Below are positions 55,726 through 64,000 of a DNA stretch of 64,000 nucleotides, in pieces. A program made the translations under genes and the position numbers. The notes under the pieces are model-generated. The model was not told the DNA's origin, made no database searches, and was given only the letters and a program-made list of their open reading frames with translations. Origin of the DNA: Oscarella lobularis (Eukaryota > Porifera > Homoscleromorpha > Homosclerophorida > Oscarellidae); the NCBI RefSeq assembly GCF_947507565.1, contig NC_089186.1, positions 124,001-188,000 of the forward strand, in the 5' to 3' direction. The number at the start of each line of letters is the position of its first letter. Within the stretch, counting starts at the first letter, position 1.

Positions 55726-58700
55726 CTAACCTGATGTATAAAAATGGCTCCGCGAGTCTTCGTCGTCTTGCGGAAGGGCATCGGCATTGACAACGAAATC
55801 GACGTCCAAACGATGGTGATCGTGAAAGATTGAAGCCGAACTGTAGGATCCCGTGGCGGGACACGACGTTTCCATCTCGTTGCAAACGCCCGTCTTGCAC
55901 GCCTCATTCGGATGACACCGACCTCAGAAAAAAAAATATTCCTAAACTCAAATTTAGATTTTTTCTTTTTTTACCTCTTGGTGTTCTGAAGGTGATCGAC
56001 AGCCAATCGCTTGGTATGTCCCAGCCCTTTTGTCCGTAGCCGGTGAAGAGGATGACGAGCGTTTCGTTTCCGTGCCAGAGGCCGATGTGAGGAACGGCTC
56101 TGATCTGCGAGGGCTCCACGCGGAGCACGGACGCCAAATCGGACGCACGTAGCACTCTCGGCTTGTTCGTGTTCGCAGAGAAGTGCACAGACACGTAGGT
56201 ACCCGGCTTGATGGAAGGAGACGATATTAGCAGTCCAACAACATCAAGACGACGAGACTAAAGAGAAAAAACTAATAAATTAATATCACTATCATTGATC
56301 ATCGTACCTTAGCAAAAGATTGCACAGAGCGACTTTCTCTTGATTCCTCGCCGTTGTCGTTGTCTCGAACGGAAATGCAGTTCGACGACGAAACACTTGG
56401 AAATAACGAATTGAATTGAATTTTCGGTGCGTGATCGTTGATCGTGCGAATGCAAACTTCGATCGTTATTGTCGTATTGGCGGACGGATGACCGGTATCG
56501 TGTACTACGACGTCGATGTAACGATGTATTGGAATCGTTTCGTTGACAAATAGAGTCGGTTCATCAGCCTGATGGAAGTACATAACGGCACGTGCTAGAT
56601 AAGAAATGATCTAGGAAAGAGGCTAAGATATTGATGCATAAAACAAAGGAACTTACGTTGAGAGAAAGGTTAGAAACGGTGGAAGTGAAAATTAGTTTGT
56701 GCAAGCCAGAGTGGGCATTGAACTAAAGGGGGAGAGTGAGGTTAGGTTATACGGGGGTGGCGCCAACGTACGGCTAAGCCGTCCGGTAAAGTCTTGAGAA
56801 CAAAAATAAATTCGTTCGAATCAAGATAACCCGGTGGATCAGACCTAAGTAAAATTAATACTTCAATCATTGCTCATGTACGTATGTATACCTTAGAGTG
56901 AACTCCACGCGTTCGACGCCCTGCCCTTCGCTATCAAACGCCTCGACGCGATGAGGAGCGTTGATGACGTAAACACCGGATAACGACCCTTCGACGAACG
57001 TCGTCTTGGGCGTCTCCACGCCAAGACGAATCTCAATAGGGTCATTCTTCTCAATAACATCCACAAAAATCGTCACGTTCTCCGACGTAGCGTTATGCGA
57101 ATCCGAAACGGAGCAAAAGACGAGACGAACACCACCCGTCAGTTCATTCCTCGCATTCTCATACGCGACGGTGAGGAAAAGACTGAGATAGACGTCAAAG
57201 GTCGAATTACCCATGACAATCAACTCAAACACGTCGGAACGAATGAGAGCCGTTTGCACCGTTAACCCGTGCGACTGTGCCATCGTCGAGTCGACGGTTA
57301 GACGCTCAGACGCGTCGTCTCGAAGCCCCGTTGCCGTGCATCGTAGACTAGAGCCCGCGGCGCTGTCCACGTCGAAGAGAATCGGCGTCGCGGATTCGGC
57401 GACGCGCACCGGGGGCCCGTCTTCGAGATAATCGACGCGATGCGACGAGGGATCGGAGGCGTTTGCGAACTGGAAGACGGGAGGATCGTTGAAAGGAACA
57501 ACATCAACCTTTATATATAGGAGATTCATTATTAATTTTTTTGTTGATTAGTCGTTACCGTGACGGTGACGGCGTTTGATTCAAGTTCTCCGTCAAATAC
57601 AGACAAAATGACAAATCTAGAGTTAACCGATTTTGATACGTAATCTTTTGATTTTTTGGGATTAGCGTACCGTTGGCCGCCGAAAAGTAAATACGGTTTC
57701 ACGCCCGCATTTTTAAAAATCGCCGAAGCGACGACTTGAGTGTAGGTGTCTATAGTCGCCATTCCAAAAATTTCCTGCGCAGAAATATCATAACCTTTAT
57801 ATAAAACCCCATTACTTTGAATCGTACAATTCCACAGCGATTTTCATCGCAAAACTCGTTGAAAGACAGTGAATGATGCATTTGACGAATCTCCAAACGA
57901 TCGCCGTCGAGCAAATTCAAGCCAAAAATCCGAGCCCTGTATATAATACCAAATCCGGATAACACAAAGTCTTAGGTGCTATTGCTATACCCTTGCAAGT
58001 AGAGATTGTCAGAGTCATTGAGATGAACGCCTTCGAAGGGCAGTGTATCAGGGCCGTTCTCTGTATAGACGCGACTTGCGCTGATTTCGTTGCCGGGAAA
58101 GGAAACAGCCGGCGCATCATTTACATTAATATTCATTATCCTAATATTGAAAAACAGTATATATATATATAAACGTAGGAATTATTGCGCTTACGTCACT
58201 GTGACTTCGTCAGTGTGAATTCCGTCCGAAACGGAACACGTCACGTCTCGTTGAGCGGCGAAGGCGACTTCGCCTCTGTGCTCATACGTGACCGCGTTGA
58301 GACACAGAGAATAATCGTCCTCCGTCGCGTTTCCACTCATCTTCAGCTCGCCTTTCACTTCATCATACTAGAAAAAACATAGGGGTATTCAAACAAGACA
58401 AGACTACGTATACTAACGGTAGAAGAAATCAACGCAGGGCAAGACGATTCAACGGCAAGTATTTCGTCGCCTATATTCAAAGGACCAATAATAGGCGTAA
58501 TGAGACACGTTGCCGAACGAAGTTTGTATCTGAGAGAAGAAACAATTGATGAACATCCCCCTTATAAAGACTTATTTCTTAGGGCCTAAACATTAAATTG
58601 AGGGCCTAATCTTTGATTTTTAGGGCCTAAATATTAAATTGAGAGCCTAATCTTTGATTCTTAGGGCCTAAAAATAGAATTGTGGGCCTAATCTTTAATT

Positions 58701-61700
58701 CTAAGAGCCTAAATATTAAATTGAGGGCCTAATCTTTGATTGTTAGGGCATAAATAAAAAATTGAGAGCCTAATCTTTGATTCTTAGGGCCTAAATATTG
58801 AATTGAGAGCCTAATCTTTGATTCTTAAAGCCTAAATATTAAATTGAGGGCCTAATCTTTCATTGTTAAAGCCTAAATATTAAATTGAGGGCCTGATCTT
58901 TGATTCTTAGGGCCTAAATATTAAATTGAGGGCCTAATCTCTGATTCTTAGAGCCTCAATATTAAATTGAGGGCCTGATCTCTGATTCTTAGAGCCTCAA
59001 TATTAAATTGAGGGCCTAATCTTTGATTCATAGGGCCTAAATATTAAATTGAGGGCCTGATCTTTGATTCTTAGACACTAAATATTAAATTGAGGGCCTA
59101 ATCTTTGATTCTTAGAGCCTCAATATTAAATTGAAAGCCTAATCTTTAATTCTTAAAGCCTAAATATTAAATTGAGGGCCTAATCTTTGATTCTTAGGGC
59201 CTCAATATTAAATTGAGGGCCTACTCTTTAATTCTTAGAGCCTAAATATTAAATTGAGGGCCTAATCTTTGATTGTCAGGGCCTTATATTAAATTGAGGG
59301 CCTGCTTTTGATTCTTAGGGCCTAAATATTAAGTTGAGGGCCTAATATTTGATTCTTAGAGCCTCAATATTAAATTGAAGGCCTAATCTTTGATTCTTAG
59401 GGCCTAAATATTAAATTGAGGGCCTGATCTTTGATTCTTAGAGACTAAATATTAAGTTGAGGGCCTAATATTTGATTCTTAGAGCCTAAATATTAAATTG
59501 AGGGCCTGATCTTTGATTCTTAGAGACTAAATATTAAATTGAGGGCCTAATCTTTGATTCTTAGAGCCTCAATATTAAATTGAGGGCCTAATCTTTGATT
59601 GTTAGGGAAATTGAGAGCCTAATCTTTGATTCTTAGGGTCTAAATATTAAATTGAGAGCCTAATCTTTGATTCTGAAAGCCTAAATATTAAATTGAGGGC
59701 CTAATCTTTGATTCTCAGAGCCTCAATATTAAATTGAGGGCCTAATCTTTGATTCTTTGAGCCTCAATATTAAATTGAGGGCTAATCTTTAATTCTTAAA
59801 GCCTAAATATTAAATTGAGGGCCTAATCTTTAATTCTTAAAGCCTAAATATTAAATTGAGGGCCTAAATATCAAATTGAGGGCCTAATCATTGATTGTTA
59901 GGGCCTAAATATTAAATTGAGAGCCTAATCTTTGATTCTTAGGGTCTAAATATTAAATTGAGAGCCTAATCTTTGATTCTTAAAGCCTAAATATTATATA
60001 TACCTGTCATGATCGGGATCGGTTATTTGTAGTGAGTTGTCGAACAGATGAATCGGTTCAGAGTCTTCCGTATAGTTGAGCTTTGTCACTTTAGGGAAAG
60101 ACATTCGATTAGCTACGATGGATGGGCGGCACGTGTGACGCTTACCGTTCTGCTGAATTTCCGGACTGTCGTCATTGATTCCGAAATGATGAATGCAGAT
60201 CAACAGAGCGGGTGACGAAACGCCGTATATATCGATAACAATTATTTCAACAAACCTGTAGAGAAAATAATCAAAAACACATAATAGAAATGCTGCCAAC
60301 AGCGTTACCTCGTGTCAAAGTCTTCAGGAAGAAAATGAGAATAGAACAAAGATCGAAGAAAATGATCGAGATTCACCACTTGGCCGTCGTTCCTTTCATA
60401 AACATACTCCGCCCTAGGAGAGAGTACTTATACTACGTTGCCTCTTTTCTTATAAAACGACTATACATACTGCTCGTCGTTGAGAATTCGACTCGATAGC
60501 AACGCGACGCCGTTCGCGACGTCGCGACCTTCGTCGGCGGTGAGACGACCCGTTCGAACGGCATTGGGCGCACTTTGCCGTATCTGTCAAACATAAATTA
60601 AAAAATGAAAAAGATAAGGACATTTACCTCTTCGTTTATGCTATTTCTCAATTGAGATAAAGTGACTCTGACTTGCTTCCATCCCTGAAAAAAAGATTTA
60701 CTTATTATTTTCGATTGATATTTCTGAGTTACGTACCACTGATCCCAAGTTGCTGATATTGAGCAGCGATGGCTCGGCGATCAAGGGCTTCAATTCGCGA
60801 GCGCGAGTGTATTCGATGCACACATTAAAAACGCGATCTCCAACGTACACCTCTTGGACGGTACAAAACACTAAAACATTAAAAAAAACTGCAAGAGAAA
60901 TATAATCTCTATTTTGATTATACTTACGACGGCACAGCGGATCCGGTGCCGACCAATTCCCGTTCGCCTCGCACGTCAGCGTCTCGTTTCCGCACAAAGT
61001 CAAGTGAGAATTGCACGAGAAGAGAGCCGTATCGCCGAGACTGGGACCGAGAGCGACGTTGGAAACATTGACGATCACACTCCCGTCAATAGGATCAACC
61101 CTCGTAACACACGGAGCTAAAGACTCTTATATATAGAAGATATCGTGTCCATGTAAAGTATGAGTACTTGCCTGCACATAAGGGTTCGCTTCCCGTCCAC
61201 GTACCGTTAGGTAAACACACGCGCGTGTCATTACCAAACAATTCGCTTCCGGGTGCAATGCACTCGTACTTAGCCACAGCCCCAGCCGTCAAAAGCATAG
61301 GACGCGGATGACTCACGTATCGATTCTCCGTCTCGTTCACGAGAGGCGGACATCCGATGCACTGCGCAAAGTCGTTCACGACGCCCGGCGACTTCCAACT
61401 CGCCGTATCGTGATACATGAGTCGACCGTGAACGTAAACGCCGGCCGGATCCGGCACGACGACGCCGGTGGCGACGAGAAAATACGACGCATTCGCCCGC
61501 AAATCGACGACGTCCTGCGCGTCGTCCGTGTCGAGATACCGCGAGAATTGAACGACAAACTCGCCGTCTTCGTATCGGCCCGTTGCGAAGCGAACTTGCG
61601 ATTGATCGTCGTCGATGACGGGTCGTCCGCTCGCGTTGCCATAGCGATCTTCAACGCGGAGTCGTCCGTCGGATAAACTGACGTAAGCCGTTGTTAAGTC

Positions 61701-64000
61701 GCTGCCGCACATTGTGCCGGAATGCGAGAAGCCGAAGCCGAGCCACACGCCGTAGCCGGGCGGTAGGACGTCGTCGACGCGACGGCGCAGTTCGACGGTG
61801 AGCCACGCGCCGTCGCCGTCGTCTTCGTGACTTATCCAACTCGCGTTCAAGCAGGCGGCGTAGCGAGACGGATCCAACGTCGAACAGGCAACGACGTCAC
61901 AGTCCGACCCTAGAAAAAAAAGCACAGACAATGAAAACACGAGAAGACAGACGATTCCTATAGGTATCACGTTGATGTAAAAAAAAGACACAGACAATGA
62001 TATAAGGTTCCCCATAGAGTGCTATGCCTCTATCTATCTATCTATCTATCTATCTATGGGGTTCCTTAATTAAAACATAGGCAATCATCTATAGCCTATC
62101 TCATCTATGGGGTTCCATAAAACATAGGCAATCATCTATAGCCTATCTCATCTACGGGGTTCCTTTCTTACATGTCGAAAGCTGGTTGCAGGTCGGTTGG
62201 GAATCGTTCCACTTTCCCTCGAACGTGCACTCGCGTTTCGTCACGCCACCGACCTCGATCTCGTATCCGCGCAAGCATTCGTACTCGACCGTGCTCTCGG
62301 GAAAATTGAGCATTTCACCGTAGAACAGACGTTGATTTGGTAGAGAACGATGCACGGGACACGCACGGCACGTGTCTCGAAAGTCCAAGCCGCACAGAGG
62401 ACATGGATGAAAGTCGCGACCGGCGAAGTGATACGCGATTTCCCCGTCGCCGCCGTCGTCGCGAACGTCGCCACTCGCCACGAGAACGGTGAACGGAAAA
62501 TCAAAATCAACAGAATCATTACCAAAGTCGATCGACGATAAATTCCTCGTGACGTAATACACCTGTTCCTCGTGATTGATAAAGTCGAAATGAGCGTCAA
62601 GAAGTCGAACTTGACTCTGATCGGCGTCCAAGGCGGGAAGATCGAATCCCGTCGAGTGACGATCTTCGACGAGAATTCGAGTCGTGTCGCCGTACGCGTG
62701 TCGAGCGACGATAAAATCGGCGCCGATCATCGTCGCGCCGTCGTAGCGCGTCGTCTCTCGCGTGACGACGCGTTCGCACTCGTCGTCGGAGCATCCGCAC
62801 TCGTCCGTCGACGGGAGCCCGTTGTTGAAGCCGATTCCGTACCACTTGTCGCCGGTCGTGTGACCGAGAAATTGAACGACGATGCGATCGCCGAGAATGT
62901 CGTCGACGAACGCCCAATGAACGTCGAAACACGTCGAATGATCGGACTCGTCGGCGCAGCCGTGCGCCTGGCACATGTCCCCTAGAAGCGCCAAAGAAAA
63001 AAAAATATCAGAAGACATTATGCACCACGTATATGTAAAACCCTATGACCAGCGTACGGTTATATGGCTCTCTTATAATTAATACAATCATGCACCACGT
63101 ATATGTAATACCCAATCTTTTAATTACTACAATCATGCAGATGATTCCCACGCCGCTCTACCCACTCATATGCCCTATTAACGTAATAGCATGCATAGAC
63201 GGGATTCGAATACTCAGATATAGTCGTAACTGGCTCTACCCACTCACCCACATACTCTCAAATTAGTAGCATGCCCACCCATACGCCCTATCAGTAGATT
63301 AACGCTCTACCCCACACCCACTATCGCACATTTATTTACTTTTAGCATGCCTAGGCTTCCACTCAATGGATATGCAGTACGTTCCAACTTACACATGACG
63401 TTGCTTTGACACTCCAGCTCGTCTGACGACGTCCATTCGCCGTTCGCCTGGCACGTCCTCTCGCTCGGGCCGTCGTCGAGATGATAGCCCGGTTCGCAGC
63501 TGAATCGAATCACCGTGCCGGGAAAGGGAGTACCGGGAATACCGTAATCGTCTTCGCTCTCTTTAACCACTTCTATTCGACCGAAGTGCGGAGTCATCGG
63601 ACAGTCGCACGTGTGGCACTCGTTTGCCTCAGGAAAAAATATAACTCCCGGAGATAGCCATCGATTCTCCGCGTGATAGCCGAGACTTCCATTCTCCATG
63701 AGCGGTCCCAGAGCGATTAGAACGAAAAAATCGTCGTCGCTCAAATCCACGTCGCGATCGTCGTCGGAGAAAACTCGACGCGTAAATCGGATTACTTGAC
63801 TTCCATCGCGTCGACTTCCCGCGGATAATATCGTTTCATTTTGACTGTCGCCCGCCTTCGACGGCTCGAAACGTCCGTCAGCAAAACGATCCTCCACAAT
63901 CGCTTGACCGCTTGTCTCATTTAAATATGCAGTTACTATGTCGGAATTAGGCATCGCTTCATTGAGCGAGAAGCCTATTCCGAACCACCAATTGGAACTA
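55726..64000 (-). CDS. Secreted DOMON-Sushi-cadherin-like mosaic protein (copy 2, 5' end outside window)
   Basis: Exons 23 back to 2 of the copy 1 structure are all present and in frame: 55726-55922, 55975-56257, 56308-56610, 56657-56722, 56772-56844, 56892-57508, 57559-57616, 57671-57774, 57828-57936, 57991-58140, 58195-58367, 58418-58529, 60004-60112, 60146-60255, 60309-60413, 60471-60583, 60628-60684, 60737-60870, 60928-61116, 61172-61909, 62172-62981, and 63393 to beyond 64000. All lengths equal copy 1 except exon 15 (6 nt shorter) and exon 3 (12 nt shorter), both multiples of three. DOMON and Sushi motifs are kept, and the GC donor of the exon 4-5 intron is shared. The first exon and part of DOMON 1 lie outside. 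It is probably a functional paralog. Confidence 0.85.
58578..59995. repeat. 1.4-kb dimeric ~41-bp minisatellite in copy 2 intron
   Basis: About 34 head-to-tail copies of a ~41-bp unit made of two related halves: TAGGGCCTAAATATTAAATT and GAGGGCCTAATCTTTGATTC. Some units lack a half or carry small deletions. The array lies wholly inside the intron 58530-60003. The homologous intron of copy 1 (46963-47022) is only 60 bp and has no trace of the unit, so the array arose or was inserted after the duplication. Confidence 0.95.
62030..62165. repeat. (TATC)n microsatellite plus ~50-bp tandem duplication
   Basis: About seven TATC units (62030-62057) are followed by two copies of a ~50-bp segment (GGGGTTCC...AACATAGGCAATCATCTATA...CTATCTCATCTA). 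Both lie in the intron between exons 3 and 4 of copy 2. Confidence 0.9.

Larger units (their letters stand above)
55118..64000. repeat. Segmental duplication, unit 2 (continues past window)
   Basis: Second unit of the duplication described at 43490. It carries a frameshifted copy of the small plus-strand gene and an intact copy of the large gene, with a 1.4-kb minisatellite inserted in one intron. Confidence 0.9.

Noticed and set aside
58578-59995. Regular repeats that could suggest a CRISPR array
   Set aside because: Units are contiguous with no unique spacers, vary in length, and lie inside a spliceosomal intron of a eukaryotic gene.

Overview
This window is nuclear DNA of an animal with a compact genome. 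The evidence is GT-AG introns mostly 48-60 bp long (a few GC-AG), signal-peptide genes with many small exons, and animal families: sacsin, polycystin-1-like, MAPKAPK5, PIGQ, a uromodulin-type D8C domain, and DOMON/Sushi mosaics. The mix suggests a non-bilaterian animal; a homoscleromorph-type sponge is my best guess, as inference only. There are no bacterial operons. One 200-base N gap is present (16799-16998).

Layout. 1-6.7 kb: two intron-less genes, the 3' end of a sacsin-like chaperone (J and HEPN domains) and a ZYG11/ZER1-like CUL2 adaptor. 6.8-19.5 kb: two intact 21-exon paralogs of a secreted GH51 alpha-L-arabinofuranosidase in direct orientation. Between them lie an AAA-ATPase/PD-(D/E)XK gene on the minus strand, a pair of hairpins, CpG-rich DNA and a dispersed repeat. 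19.5-25.3 kb: gene-poor DNA with a decayed retroelement-like motif, the second copy of the dispersed repeat, a 27-bp minisatellite and one weak two-exon gene. 25.3-29.4 kb: a secreted D8C protein and a secreted FAD amine oxidase. 30.2-41 kb: four minus-strand genes head to tail in transcription order polycystin-1-like, MORN protein, MAPKAPK5, PIGQ. 42-43.2 kb: a SAM + RRM protein. 43.5-64 kb: a segmental duplication. Each unit holds a small plus-strand gene (intact in copy 1, frameshifted in copy 2) convergent with a very large minus-strand DOMON-Sushi-cadherin-like secreted protein gene. A truncated third copy and a duplicated promoter lie between the units.

How exon models were made. I joined exons by hand, requiring splice dinucleotides, reading-frame continuity and family or paralog alignment. 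The two GH51 paralogs support each other, as do the two DOMON-Sushi paralogs: homologous exons have identical lengths except where noted. Many products are secreted or membrane proteins (GH51, D8C, amine oxidase, polycystin, DOMON-Sushi), so the window is rich in cell-surface and extracellular functions. No shared pathway is evident.
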